Origin: Pelagimonas varians
Lineage (GTDB): Bacteria > Pseudomonadota > Alphaproteobacteria > Rhodobacterales > Rhodobacteraceae
Length of the DNA stretch: 64,000 bases
Reading direction: 5' to 3'
NCBI RefSeq assembly: GCF_003208435.1
Contig: NZ_QKMF01000006.1
Location: 1-64,000, forward strand
A program made the translations under genes and the position numbers. The notes beneath the pieces are model-generated. The model ran no database searches, was not told where the DNA came from, and saw only the letters and a list, made by a program, of their open reading frames with translations. This document shows, in pieces, positions 53,559 to 61,405 of the stretch. The first letter of the stretch is position 1. Every line of letters starts with the position of its first letter.

Positions 53559-53909
53559 TTAGCAGGATGATCCGCTTTCGTGATCTGACCCGCCCCCACC
53601 CCACCAGCCGTCACTCGGATCGATCGGTTCGCCCTCCGCATCACACCCTTTGAAGCGGCGACCAGTTGAGTTGCCGTGTGTTCGATCAAAGCCCGCCGTC
53701 TTCTCATTGTGACAGCGAGCGCACAGAGCCATGAGGCCAGAGAGTTCTGGATAAGCTGCGCCGCCTTGGCTGATCGGTTTGATGTGATCGACGGTGTTGG
53801 CTTCGACAGTCATCCCACGGCGTTCGCATATTTCGCAGATTGGGTTCTGCCCCAGCTTGACCAAGCGTAGCTTCTTCCACTTGCTGGTGATGTACGGCCA
53901 ACGTGCCAT
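53559..53909 (-). CDS. HNH endonuclease
   Basis: The 116-residue product is a small HNH nuclease: CEICERRG and CARCHNEKT supply the zinc cysteines, and VDHIKPISQGG plus the HN of CHNEK the catalytic histidine and asparagine. HNH nucleases next to terminases are needed for cos cleavage and packaging in HK97-like phages. It is immediately followed by the terminase gene and shares one base with the preceding small gene. Confidence 0.92.
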   Translation of the reverse strand: MARWPYITSKWKKLRLVKLGQNPICEICERRGMTVEANTVDHIKPISQGGAAYPELSGLMALCARCHNEKTAGFDRTHGNSTGRRFKGCDAEGEPIDPSDGWWGGGGSDHESGSSC

Positions 53910-54076
53910 CAGTTCACCTGCCTTGCTAGTTCGGACAGATCATAAGCAATCTCGCTTTTCTCCTCGTGAAAGCGGTGCGGGTTGCGATGGTCAGGGCATA
54001 GCCGGTGAATGCGGTAGACCAGATCTGCTATCTGTTGACTTGGTTTCTCAGGCTTCAACAACTCATTGCGCCGCAT
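53909..54076 (-). CDS. Small element protein, 55 residues
   Basis: The protein is basic and helical with a HRLCPDHRNPHRFHEEKSEIA stretch rich in histidine (given in part). I chose the ATG at 54076 because a GAGGGGG ribosome-binding site precedes it; a TTG seven codons upstream is the alternative. It overlaps the replication protein gene at its start and the HNH gene at its end. No function is recognised. Confidence 0.6.
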   Translation of the reverse strand: MRRNELLKPEKPSQQIADLVYRIHRLCPDHRNPHRFHEEKSEIAYDLSELARQVN

Positions 54077-54839
54077 GGCTGGCCCCCTCGAAGTCAATCA
54101 GTTGCTCGAAGTACCACCGAGCTTCTGCACAGGCGTCTGGCGTGGTGGGGGGGGTCTTGCTTGGAAGGTGGAAGAATTTCTTGTTCCCCTTCTCCTGCAA
54201 TTGCTGGATTGAGAAAAAACACAACTTTGGAAATTGGTTTTCATCCAGCCAATCACCCCAAGCGTTTAGAGCGCTGTGTTCTGTGGTTGGTACGACAACC
54301 AGCCCCGCGAATGTCCGGCCTGCAAAGTGGTGGTTTCTGAATTGCGACAAGCATTCCGGGCGCTTTGTGGAAACATCTGCCCTCTTATGTTCTTTATACT
54401 GTTCTTCCTTATAATGCGGAGGGATGATTTGCCCCCCCTTTTGCTGCAAATCATCCCCCCTTTCTTTACCTTGCGTGGGTGGATTTGCCCCCCCTTTATC
54501 GGTCTTGACAGGTGCATTTTGCCCCCCCTTTACAGGGCGGAACGGGATGATTTTTGAGGGTGAAAGAAGGCGTAGCATTGGCGATTTTCCGCGCCCGCCG
54601 TCGCCAATCGACAGTATCCACCCGGCGTTTCTGAGTTCCCGCAAGACGCGCTTTACGGTGTCTTTATGGACCTTCAAATAGTTCGCCAAGGTTTCTTGTG
54701 AGGGGTTCAGTCGGCCTGTTTCGTCGTTGTAGAATTGCAGTGCCAAGGCGGTGCAAACGTTCTTGGCGGTGGCGGAAAGCCCTTCTACCTGCATCACGGC
54801 TTTTAGCCACTCATAGCGGCTAATTGTGGCGCTGGTCAT
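54063..54839 (-). CDS. Winged-helix replication protein
   Basis: The 258-residue product starts with a winged-helix domain (residues about 1-95, YNDETGRLNPSQETLANYLK then VHKDTVKRVLRELRNAGWI), typical of phage replication initiators of the DnaT/O type. A middle segment with repeated KGG units (KGGQNAP, KGGANPP, KGGQIIPP) corresponds to four DNA iterons, so the origin is probably inside the gene as in lambda O. The C-terminal third, with WGDWLDENQFPKL, may bind a helicase loader or helicase. Coupled to the next gene by overlap. Confidence 0.8.
   Translation of the reverse strand: MTSATISRYEWLKAVMQVEGLSATAKNVCTALALQFYNDETGRLNPSQETLANYLKVHKDTVKRVLRELRNAGWILSIGDGGRGKSPMLRLLSPSKIIPFRPVKGGQNAPVKTDKGGANPPTQGKERGDDLQQKGGQIIPPHYKEEQYKEHKRADVSTKRPECLSQFRNHHFAGRTFAGLVVVPTTEHSALNAWGDWLDENQFPKLCFFSIQQLQEKGNKKFFHLPSKTPPTTPDACAEARWYFEQLIDFEGASHAAQ
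54426..54531. repeat. Four iterons inside the replication gene
   Basis: A 16-base repeat, GATTTGCCCCCCCTTT, occurs at 54426-54441 and 54482-54497, with close variants at 54448-54463 and 54516-54531. Starts are spaced by 22, 34 and 34 bases. Iterons inside an initiator gene usually mark the replication origin. Confidence 0.7.
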
Positions 54840-55090
54840 GCTGCACCCCCAAGGCTTGCGTAGGGGGAGTGGGCCATGTTATCAGGAAGTGAAAGCTTAG
54901 CCGCTTCGTGAACGTCTTTAGCCTCGGTTGCGCCCGCCAGCGCACCGGGGCTTTCGTTTGCCAGAACTCCTTTTGAAAGTTGGAACTCTGTGGCGTAACC
55001 CTTTGAACGGTTTAAGGCGTCAATGTTGGAAGTTTTGCCTGTAACCGATTGTTCTGGTTTGAAATTGTGCGACCCTCCTCGGTCCGCCAT
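54836..55090 (-). CDS. First gene of the replication operon, start in attR
   Basis: The 84-residue product begins MADRGGSHNFKPEQ; its ATG is at 55088-55090, inside the 20-bp att core, so its first codons are att sequence. No domain is recognised. The frame runs on into host DNA to 55216, but that part is antisense to a tRNA terminator and unlikely to be coding. It overlaps the replication gene by four bases. The DNA for its FQLS residues contains the right arm-type site (54974-54987). Confidence 0.65.
   Translation of the reverse strand: MADRGGSHNFKPEQSVTGKTSNIDALNRSKGYATEFQLSKGVLANESPGALAGATEAKDVHEAAKLSLPDNMAHSPYASLGGAA
54974..54987. repeat. Putative integrase arm-type site, right
   Basis: TGAAAGTTGGAACT is identical to a 14-base stretch at the integrase end (45408-45421). 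A weaker copy, TGTTGGAAGTT, is at 55024-55034. Such matched sites on both sides of the core are expected for integrase arm binding. Confidence 0.55.
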
Positions 55091-55093
55091 TAC
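55074..55093 (+). repeat. attR core (20-bp direct repeat, copy 2)
   Basis: This is an exact copy of CCTCCTCGGTCCGCCATTAC. Only the last part of the tRNA is present here, so this is the element's right junction. Confidence 0.92.
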
Positions 55094-55096
55094 TTC

Positions 55097-55136
55097 AAAA
55101 AACGCGCGCAAACTCAATGAGTTGCGCGCGTTTTTG
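55097..55136. terminator. Displaced tRNA-Arg terminator, bidirectional
   Basis: A strong hairpin (AAAACGCGCGCA with TGCGCGCGTTTTT, helped by AACTC/GAGTT pairing) lies just beyond attR. It probably ended the tRNA-Arg transcript before the element inserted. On the minus strand it also ends in a T run, so it would block host transcription from entering the element. Confidence 0.75.
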
Positions 55137-55225
55137 CGTGAATGGGTTGAAGGTTTTGATAATTCGTCGGACTCGGCATTGGGATTTGTGTGGGCAGCGA
55201 TCTTTTTTGCTTCCAAAATAGTGGC

Positions 55226-55702
55226 CTACTGTGCAGGTGCTCCAACGGTTTTGGCGTGCACCTTGCTCAAGCCTTGGAAATTTCCGTGTTTCCTAGGCAT
55301 ATGCGATAAGCGCTTTTCAATGATCGGCACCACGGACATAGTGCTCAATTTCCTTTCGGCTTTCATGTCCGCTACTAGCCAGAATTTCGTTGTTTCTGGC
55401 ACGTTTTCAGCGCGTAAAAGCATTCTGCATATTCTATCCTTCAAGATAAGCAGGCAGGCGCGTCGTAATCTGTCTGCCCAAGCGACAGAGGTGAACTGGC
55501 TGCTCTTTTCTATGTTCACTATGTCTGGCTGGCCGAACTTGTGAATGGCCTCATTTGGTGCGTGAATGCAGAATGCGCCTTCGAACGTGCTTGCGATCCG
55601 CCGCCATAATATTGCGCATGTGTCAGCTCGTCGTCCTCCAGCGCTGCCCACGCCAACTTGGCCTTGAACCCCGGGTGATGTCGCTTCCGATTCGACAATC
55701 AT
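55226..55702 (-). CDS. Hypothetical protein, possibly composite
   Basis: This is an open frame of 158 codons. The C-terminal two thirds (WLVADMKAERKLSTMSVVPI) reads like real protein but matches nothing I know. The first 30-40 codons lie over an IS3 remnant in another frame, so the true start may be later or the gene may be a relic. The opposite strand is also open here, which weakens the case. Confidence 0.3.
   Translation of the reverse strand: MIVESEATSPGVQGQVGVGSAGGRRADTCAILWRRIASTFEGAFCIHAPNEAIHKFGQPDIVNIEKSSQFTSVAWADRLRRACLLILKDRICRMLLRAENVPETTKFWLVADMKAERKLSTMSVVPIIEKRLSHMPRKHGNFQGLSKVHAKTVGAPAQ
55623..55698 (-). pseudogene. Remnant of an IS3-family orfA
   Basis: Read from a TTG at 55698, the frame gives SNRKRHHPGFKAKLAWAALE and a few more residues, which matches the N-terminus of IS3-family OrfA transposase proteins (RKR...FKAKVAL.AL). 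After about 25-30 residues the similarity is lost. No inverted repeats or orfB are seen. It marks a past insertion close to the right end of the tRNA-borne element. Confidence 0.5.
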
Positions 55703-55952
55703 GATGAAGATCAGAAGACTACAAATTGCAACTTACATCAGTGTCTGTAAATCGGGGGGAACCCGCCTGTCATTCAGTGCGGGTGGCTTCTCATTTTGCG
55801 TTCGTGAAGTTGATTTTCAACTTGTAGCGGGCTATCTGAGGCTGACGACAGCATCGCGATGTTTCTTACGAAATTGCGGAAACCAGCAGGGCAGAGCATT
55901 TGACCCAGTTTGCACAACTAAAAACCAAACGGGGTTAACAATCTCACACGTT

Positions 55953-56549
55953 TTGAAAATTTCCGACCAAAAATGGCTTGGTAAAGGTAAACAACGGTTG
56001 GTGTTCGCGCATCCAAACGACCGTAGCAAGGTGTTGAAGGTTAAATATGAGAGGGATGGCAAAGCTTCATCTTATCGTCATTGGCTTCGGGAAAAACACG
56101 CTTTCCGGCAGATAAAAAAGCGACTTGAAGACGATTCCAATCCGCCTTTCTCCAAGTTTTACGGCTCGGTTGCCACCGATATGGGACCGGCTGACGTCTT
56201 TGAGGCCTTCTATGGACCGAAAGGTGTACGCCTTGCCCCGACGCTTAGACATTTTTTTCGCGTGGGGGAGTTTAACAAAGTGAAGCTCGGACATCTGAAC
56301 GGGCTGATTCAGAAGATCGACAAATGGGATGTACCGGTGTCGGACATGCATGCCGGGAATGTGGTGTTCAGCGAAAGGCAGGGGCAGCTACAGTTCGTTT
56401 TGGTTGACGGTCTTGGAGATTACAGATGGATACCAACTGCGCGGTGGTCATCGCGTGTCAGGCGAGAGCGGCTTGCGGAGGAATGCAAGCGCCTGACAAT
56501 TGATCGAGACCTGCACTGGGATGACGATGCGCGCCAATTTCGGTTTTGA
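55953..56549 (+). CDS. YrbL-like kinase-fold protein
   Basis: The product is about 198 residues of the PhoP regulatory network YrbL type. A glycine/lysine ATP-site-like segment (LGKGKQRLVFAHPNDRSKVLKVKY), a catalytic-loop-like VSDMHAGNVVF and a VLVDGLGDYRW element are visible, a protein-kinase-like fold. The frame stays open 84 codons further upstream, but that part is unrelated, so I placed the start at TTG 55953; the start is uncertain because no good ribosome-binding site is present. Function is unknown. Confidence 0.75.
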   Translation: MKISDQKWLGKGKQRLVFAHPNDRSKVLKVKYERDGKASSYRHWLREKHAFRQIKKRLEDDSNPPFSKFYGSVATDMGPADVFEAFYGPKGVRLAPTLRHFFRVGEFNKVKLGHLNGLIQKIDKWDVPVSDMHAGNVVFSERQGQLQFVLVDGLGDYRWIPTARWSSRVRRERLAEECKRLTIDRDLHWDDDARQFRF

Positions 56550-56735
56550 TCGGCCTCTTACCAGTTTGGAGGCATGGGCGAAAACCGATAAATGTTAGGC
56601 TGTAGAATCGTGCAGCTAGGGTCTTTTTCGCAACCCTGTCCATTCATATGGCAAAAAGACTGATCAGTTGATTTTGCATTGCTGGACAGGCCCTTAAAAC
56701 TGCGTCATTCAAGGGCCAAGAAAAAGGGGTAAACT

Positions 56736-57260
56736 ATGGCAGATGGTACATTCGCAGTTTTGATGTTGGTTCTTGGACTAACAGACATGGGTATGAATCA
56801 TTGTGGAAGCGGCTCGGGTTGCCTTGGCAAAGATGAACAAACCCCGAGATTGGCCTTTTCGGCTGGCCAAGTGTTGGAGCGCCGCGCAGAGGCACAAGGC
56901 GAGATATATTTTCGCTATGATATGGCAACTAAATTTGGGCCTTTCGGAAATGCAGTCGGCGTTTCCTATACGGAGCAAGGGGCCTTGTGGCTTGGCCTTG
57001 GCCAGACTTACACGCTGACAAATGCCAACACCCCGTTCTACGCAGAGCTGCACGCTATGCCGGGCCTCTATGTGGAAAACGGTGGCTTTGACCTTGGCGG
57101 GCCAATCGAGTTTCGATCCGGGATAGAGATCGGATATGAAAACCGATCGGGTGTCAGGTTTGCAGCCAGCTATGACCACAGATCAAATGCCGGAATTTAT
57201 GATGACAATCCGGGTATTGAAACCGTTCAGTTCAGGGTGTCTGTGCCCGTTGGTTTTTAG
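56736..57260 (+). CDS. PagL-like lipid A 3-O-deacylase
   Basis: The 174-residue product is an acyloxyacyl hydrolase of the PagL type, a small outer-membrane barrel that removes an acyl chain from lipid A. The family's catalytic region is present near the end: FAASYDHRSNAGI with the His-Ser pair, followed by NPGIETVQF. The N-terminus is hydrophobic but a standard signal cleavage site is not obvious. It ends 10 bases from the convergent rnc gene. Confidence 0.85.
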   Translation: MADGTFAVLMLVLGLTDMGMNHCGSGSGCLGKDEQTPRLAFSAGQVLERRAEAQGEIYFRYDMATKFGPFGNAVGVSYTEQGALWLGLGQTYTLTNANTPFYAELHAMPGLYVENGGFDLGGPIEFRSGIEIGYENRSGVRFAASYDHRSNAGIYDDNPGIETVQFRVSVPVGF

Positions 57261-57270
57261 GGCAAAAACC

Positions 57271-57948
57271 TTATCCCAGTTTGTCGAGCAAGGCCTTTGC
57301 AGCCGCTTGTTCCGCTTGTCGTTTTGATCCCGCCGTGGCGGTTGATGTTTCGCCCGAAGCAAGGACCGCCTGAATCGTAAACACAGGGGCATGATCGGGG
57401 CCGGACCGTTCAGCCAATATGTATCTGGGCGGTTCTTGCGCGCGGGCCTGTGCCCATTCTTGCAAGCTGGTCTTGGCGTCTTTGGCGTCGTCTTCAACGG
57501 CCTCGATGCGGGTGCCCCACAGCCGTAGGATGAGCGTGCGGGCAGTTTCAAATCCGCCATCCATATAGACGGCAGCAATCACCGCCTCCATGGCATCGCC
57601 GAGCAATGCCAATTTCCGCCGTCCGCCAGACATTTGTTCAGAACGCCCGAGTTTGAGTGCCGCACCGAGATCAATCTGCCGTGCAACATCGGCGCAGGTC
57701 TCCTTGCGCACCAAAGCGTTAAAGCGGGGGGCCAACACCCCCTCAGTTGCCTGCTGATCATGCAGTAAAAGCGCTTCGGACATTACAAGGCCCAGCACCC
57801 GGTCCCCCAGAAATTCCAACCGTTGGTTATCATTTCTGCCCGGGCTCGACATTGAACTGTGCGTCACAGATTGGCGCAGCAGTTCCGGCTTGGTAAACGT
57901 GTATCCAAGCCGGTCTTGTAGGGCGATAAGCTCGGCTGATTGTTTCAT
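57271..57948 (-). CDS. rnc: Ribonuclease III
   Basis: The 225-residue product cleaves double-stranded RNA, including rRNA precursors. The RNase III signature [18 protein letters not shown] is at residues 40-57, with the second acidic residues in [19 protein letters not shown]. The dsRNA-binding domain is C-terminal ([28 protein letters not shown]). The ATG overlaps the lepB stop by four bases. The usual next gene, era, is missing; instead the cluster ends at the convergent pagL-like gene. Confidence 0.96.
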   Translation of the reverse strand: MKQSAELIALQDRLGYTFTKPELLRQSVTHSSMSSPGRNDNQRLEFLGDRVLGLVMSEALLLHDQQATEGVLAPRFNALVRKETCADVARQIDLGAALKLGRSEQMSGGRRKLALLGDAMEAVIAAVYMDGGFETARTLILRLWGTRIEAVEDDAKDAKTSLQEWAQARAQEPPRYILAERSGPDHAPVFTIQAVLASGETSTATAGSKRQAEQAAAKALLDKLG

Positions 57949-58781
57949 TGGACAGCTTTGAAGAAACGGTCGCTGCGCCATGTCCAGAAGTACAGCATGG
58001 AAGTGCCGGCAGACGAGAACATGATGCGGTCCGCACGGCCAATCAGATTTTCAAAGGGAACAAAGCCAACGCCGCCAACGATGCTGCGCACCCGGCTATC
58101 CGAGGAATTGTCACGGTTGTCACCCATAAAGAAGAAATGCCCAAGCGGCACGGTATAGACGTCGGTGTTGTCAGACGACTGGTTGCCGATGTTCAAAATG
58201 CTATGTGACACGCCATTGGGCAGTGTTTCGATGTATTTGGATTTGAGGCAGTCACCGCCACGGCCAACGGCTGCGTTTTCACATCTTGGTGTCAGGCGCT
58301 GCGGGCCCTGCGCATCATAGGTTTCAACAAATTGGCCGTCAGGTTCTACGGAAACCGGCGTGCCATTGATGATTACAACGCCGTCGCGCACCTGAACTTT
58401 GTCTCCGGGCAAGCCAATCACGCGTTTGATGAAATCCGTACCGGTGCCGGGGTGGCGAAAGACCACAACATCGCCGCGCTCTGGCTCAGACCCGAACAGG
58501 CGTGTATTATCGCCATCTGCCCAGCCGCAAATATTCGCGGCATCGATATTGATGCCAAAACGGGGCATGATGACAGACGGGCAGGAAGCATAGGAATAGC
58601 CATAGGCCATCTTGTTCACAAAAAGGAAGTCGCCGATTAAAAGCGTGTCTTTCATCGACCCCGAGGGGATCCAAAAGGGCTGAAAGAACAAAGACCTAAA
58701 GACGCCCGCGATCACCAGCGCATAGACCACAGTCTTGATCGTTTCAACGATCCCGCCGCTCTTTTGTTCGGTGGCTGCCAT
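57945..58781 (-). CDS. lepB: Signal peptidase I
   Basis: The 278-residue product removes Sec signal peptides. After one membrane helix ([17 protein letters not shown]) the catalytic serine is in [13 protein letters not shown] and the lysine in [25 protein letters not shown]; box E is [18 protein letters not shown] chose the ATG giving [10 protein letters not shown] because AAGGA precedes it; the frame is open upstream. Coupled to rnc. Confidence 0.96.
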   Translation of the reverse strand: MAATEQKSGGIVETIKTVVYALVIAGVFRSLFFQPFWIPSGSMKDTLLIGDFLFVNKMAYGYSYASCPSVIMPRFGINIDAANICGWADGDNTRLFGSEPERGDVVVFRHPGTGTDFIKRVIGLPGDKVQVRDGVVIINGTPVSVEPDGQFVETYDAQGPQRLTPRCENAAVGRGGDCLKSKYIETLPNGVSHSILNIGNQSSDNTDVYTVPLGHFFFMGDNRDNSSDSRVRSIVGGVGFVPFENLIGRADRIMFSSAGTSMLYFWTWRSDRFFKAVQ

Positions 58782-58892
58782 GCGATGTAATCCTTGCTTA
58801 AAATCCTTGCGCTTCATGCGGGGGACGACGCTTGGAGTCAAGTCAGACCGAGCCAGATTGCCGCTAGACAGGCGGGTCCAATGTCAAAGGTT

Positions 58893-59309
58893 TCAGGCTT
58901 TGGAAGGCGGCGCTATCGGGCGGGCTTCGATCATGACGATGGCTTGGGCCCATGGGTGGTCGTCGGTCAGGGTGACATGGATCACGGCCTCATGTCCGGG
59001 CGGTGTCATATCGTCTAAACGCTCCCTTGCCCAGCCTGTCAGATGCATCATGGGTTGTCCGGTTCTTAAATTGGACACCGCCATGTCCTTCCAGGATATG
59101 CCCATCCGCAGCCCGGTTCCAAGCGCCTTTGAGCAGGCTTCCTTGGCGGCCCAGCGTTTTGCATAGGTTCCGGCGACATCGCGGCGTCGTTCGGATTTGT
59201 GTTGTTCTATCTCGGTGAATACCCGATTGCGAAACCGATCCCCGAACCGGTCAAGCGTGCGCTGGATTCTTTCTATATTGGCCAGATCGGTTCCAATGCC
59301 CAATATCAT
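58893..59309 (-). CDS. acpS: Holo-[acyl-carrier-protein] synthase
   Basis: The 138-residue product transfers phosphopantetheine to acyl carrier protein. [16 protein letters not shown] and [16 protein letters not shown], with the magnesium-binding Asp and Glu, are diagnostic. It lies 111 bases upstream of lepB in the usual pdxJ-acpS-lepB-rnc order, with one extra small gene between pdxJ and acpS. Confidence 0.95.
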   Translation of the reverse strand: MILGIGTDLANIERIQRTLDRFGDRFRNRVFTEIEQHKSERRRDVAGTYAKRWAAKEACSKALGTGLRMGISWKDMAVSNLRTGQPMMHLTGWARERLDDMTPPGHEAVIHVTLTDDHPWAQAIVMIEARPIAPPSKA

Positions 59310-59328
59310 GTCTGCCGCCTGTTCCGGT

Positions 59329-59775
59329 TCACCGCAAATCCGTTCGAATCTGGCCGGTGGCCTGATTCAGCTGGAACCACAGCTGCCTTGGGACTCCGAC
59401 GCCACGATTAAAGTCATATACATCGACCGGCACCGTAAAGCTAAGACCGGCAGCTGGGTCATAGGCGCTGCGCAATTGCCTAAAATCCATTCCGGCAAAG
59501 CCCGATCCGTTCATTCCGATTACTCTGCACTGTCGGTCCCCGAGTTCGGAATAAGGCGGCGATAAAACAAGCACATAAGCCCACCCGGCGGCCGGTTCGA
59601 TGGTGTCCAAGGCGGCCACACGGGTCTTACCGTTCGAAAAGCTGCGTGAATTTTCTTCCCATGGCTCAACGATATTGCGGGCTGAAGATTGCCAATCACA
59701 GTCCATAATTTGCACACCGTTGGCAAGTGCGGGCGAGGCAATCAAACTGAGCACGGTAATCAACAATCGAAACAT
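59329..59775 (-). CDS. Small exported protein of unknown function
   Basis: The 148-residue product has a Sec signal peptide ([18 protein letters not shown]). The mature domain has two cysteines (MDCDWQ and RQCRV) that may form a disulfide. I do not recognise it. The ATG at 59775 is 7 bases after AGGAG. It is inserted between pdxJ and acpS and ends 19 bases before acpS, so it is likely in the same operon. Confidence 0.7.
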   Translation of the reverse strand: MFRLLITVLSLIASPALANGVQIMDCDWQSSARNIVEPWEENSRSFSNGKTRVAALDTIEPAAGWAYVLVLSPPYSELGDRQCRVIGMNGSGFAGMDFRQLRSAYDPAAGLSFTVPVDVYDFNRGVGVPRQLWFQLNQATGQIRTDLR

Positions 59776-59924
59776 CGGCATCTCCTGAAACTGGATTCTC
59801 AGGCAGGTTAGCATGACGAAGTTAATTCGCCATGCCGAGAGTGGTCTGAAATTCAGGTCAGCTGTTGGCCATGAACGCGCCGATGGCCGCTACACATTGC
59901 CGACAACGAGGCAGTTTTCAGCTC

Positions 59925-60677
59925 TTAAAGGCGCGCTTGGTCCATCAGGCTGCGCATTTCGTCCATCGCAGGCGTGAGCCCCCGGAAGATGCTTTCGCCA
60001 ATCAAGAAGTGACCGATATTCAGCTCCATCACTTCCGGGAATGCGGCGACGGGCTGTACTGTGTCGTAGGTCAATCCGTGACCTGCGTGCACCTCTAGTC
60101 CAAGCGAATGCGCAAAGGCACACATGTCGCGCAATCTGGCCAATTCAGCGTCCCGCTCTGCGAATTTGCCTTCTGCGTGAAAGTCGCAGTAGGCACCCGT
60201 GTGCAGTTCAATCACCTGAGCACCGATACGATTGGCGGCTTCGATTTGGTTCTGGTCGGCGGCAATGAAAATCGACACTCGGCAGCCCGCGTCCCGCAAA
60301 GGCGCAATGAAATGCGCCAGCTTGTTCTCCTCGCGGGCGACTTCCAAGCCACCTTCCGTGGTGCGTTCTTCCCGCTTTTCCGGAACGATACAGACCGCGT
60401 GCGGCTTGTGGCGCAAAGCAATAGCTTGCATTTCGTCCGTTGCGGCCATTTCAAAGTTCAGCGGAATGGTCAGTGCTTCCATCAATCCGTCAATGTCCGG
60501 ATCGGTGATATGTCTGCGATCTTCGCGCAGGTGGGCAGTTATGCCATCTGCACCGGCATCTTCGGCCAGTTTGGCGGCACGGATCGGGCAGGGATAGGCC
60601 CCGCCACGCGCATTACGCACTGTCGCCACATGGTCAATGTTCACACCCAGACGCAGTTTGCCAATAAATTGGGTCAT
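59925..60677 (-). CDS. pdxJ: Pyridoxine 5'-phosphate synthase
   Basis: The 250-residue TIM-barrel enzyme makes pyridoxine 5'-phosphate, the last ring-closing step of vitamin B6 synthesis. LRLGVNIDHVATVRNARGG, DGITAHLREDRRHI and VHAGHGLTYD are family signatures with the catalytic His and Glu. Length is normal. It lies between the DUF2062 gene and the small exported protein gene. Confidence 0.96.
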   Translation of the reverse strand: MTQFIGKLRLGVNIDHVATVRNARGGAYPCPIRAAKLAEDAGADGITAHLREDRRHITDPDIDGLMEALTIPLNFEMAATDEMQAIALRHKPHAVCIVPEKREERTTEGGLEVAREENKLAHFIAPLRDAGCRVSIFIAADQNQIEAANRIGAQVIELHTGAYCDFHAEGKFAERDAELARLRDMCAFAHSLGLEVHAGHGLTYDTVQPVAAFPEVMELNIGHFLIGESIFRGLTPAMDEMRSLMDQARL

Positions 60678-60751
60678 GATATCTTCCCTACACGATGATT
60701 CCGAATTTGATCATATGTCCGAAGATCGAACCATCCAAGGCGTGAGATCGC

Positions 60752-61390
60752 TTAATCGGCGCTCTTGTCGGCCTTTTTCTTACGCAGTGTCGCCAGCCGC
60801 GCCTTCAACGCGCCCTTGCGGCGGTTTTGATAGGCTGTGACCAAAGGCAAGGAAATATAGTAAGCGACCGTGGCGGTTATCAATCCGGGCATGATGCCAC
60901 CGATCAGATATGGGTAGAACACTTCGTCATAAAAGATGACAAGGTTGGTCCAATCGACATCCGAGCCATTAAACAGCGCTAATAGATTGGTCCATAGGTC
61001 CTCGCCAGCGCTGACGAATTTATGGCCCAGGCCGCCGTGTTCGGGATTTCCTTCGATCCCGAGCAGCCAATAGCCGGTTTTCATCGCTGAAACGCCAATC
61101 GGAACGTAGGTCAGAGGATTGCCAAAGAAGGTCGACAAAATCGCGGCAATAAGGTTCCCGCGCATGGCCAAGGCGATCAATATCGCAGTGACAAAATGGA
61201 ACCCGTAGAAGGGGGTGAAAGTGGTGAGAACCCCGGCGAAAATTCCGCGGGCAATACGGTGCGGCGGATCAGGCAGACGGTGTAAACGGTGTTGGACATA
61301 ACGCGCAGCGCGCCCCCAACCGCCACGCGGCCAGAAGAATTCGAGCATGATTTTCCAAATTGGCCGCCTATCGCGTCGTTTGAAGACCAC
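60752..61390 (-). CDS. DUF2062 membrane protein
   Basis: The product is about 212 residues. The DUF2062 domain covers most of it: DPPHRIARGIFAGVLTTFTP and FFGNPLTYVPIGV are its conserved stretches, with two to three membrane helices. I chose the GTG at 61390 (MVFKRRDRRPIW), which has a GAAAGG site; a TTG five codons upstream keeps the frame. The function is unknown. It follows rsh closely in this and other Rhodobacteraceae. Confidence 0.85.
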   Translation of the reverse strand: MVFKRRDRRPIWKIMLEFFWPRGGWGRAARYVQHRLHRLPDPPHRIARGIFAGVLTTFTPFYGFHFVTAILIALAMRGNLIAAILSTFFGNPLTYVPIGVSAMKTGYWLLGIEGNPEHGGLGHKFVSAGEDLWTNLLALFNGSDVDWTNLVIFYDEVFYPYLIGGIMPGLITATVAYYISLPLVTAYQNRRKGALKARLATLRKKKADKSAD

Positions 61391-61405
61391 TGCCTGCCTT
61401 TCCAA

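Larger units (their letters stand above)
45324..55093. mobile_element. Integrated capsid-encoding satellite-like element
   Basis: A 9,750-bp unit (core to core) sits in the tRNA-Arg gene. From left to right it carries an integrase at the tRNA end, a 68-residue protein, portal, prohead protease, head-tail connector, major capsid, two unknown proteins, a divergent HTH pair, large terminase, HNH nuclease, a small protein, a replication protein and an 84-residue protein at the right end. There is no tail, lysis or tail-fibre gene and no recognisable small terminase. Genes are packed, often overlapping, and none is visibly broken. This fits the plan of capsid-forming phage-inducible islands. A shrunken prophage is the alternative. 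Confidence 0.85.

Noticed and set aside
54420-54545. Runs of C in the replication gene as sequencing errors
   Set aside because: The reading frame stays intact and the repeats are regular and embedded in a conserved-looking motif, so they are better read as iterons.
45324-55093. A gene transfer agent cluster of the Rhodobacter type
   Set aside because: GTA clusters have no integrase or att sites and carry tail genes in a fixed order. This element has the opposite features.
55091-55216. Extension of the right-end element gene into host DNA
   Set aside because: The extension is antisense to the tRNA terminator hairpin. The ATG in the att core gives a start that moves with the element.
55023-55544. 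A plus-strand frame of 173 codons crossing attR
   Set aside because: It runs through the att core and the tRNA terminator and resembles no protein.
55701-55952. An 84-codon upstream extension of the YrbL-like protein
   Set aside because: It has no similarity to the family and overlaps the IS3 scar region.
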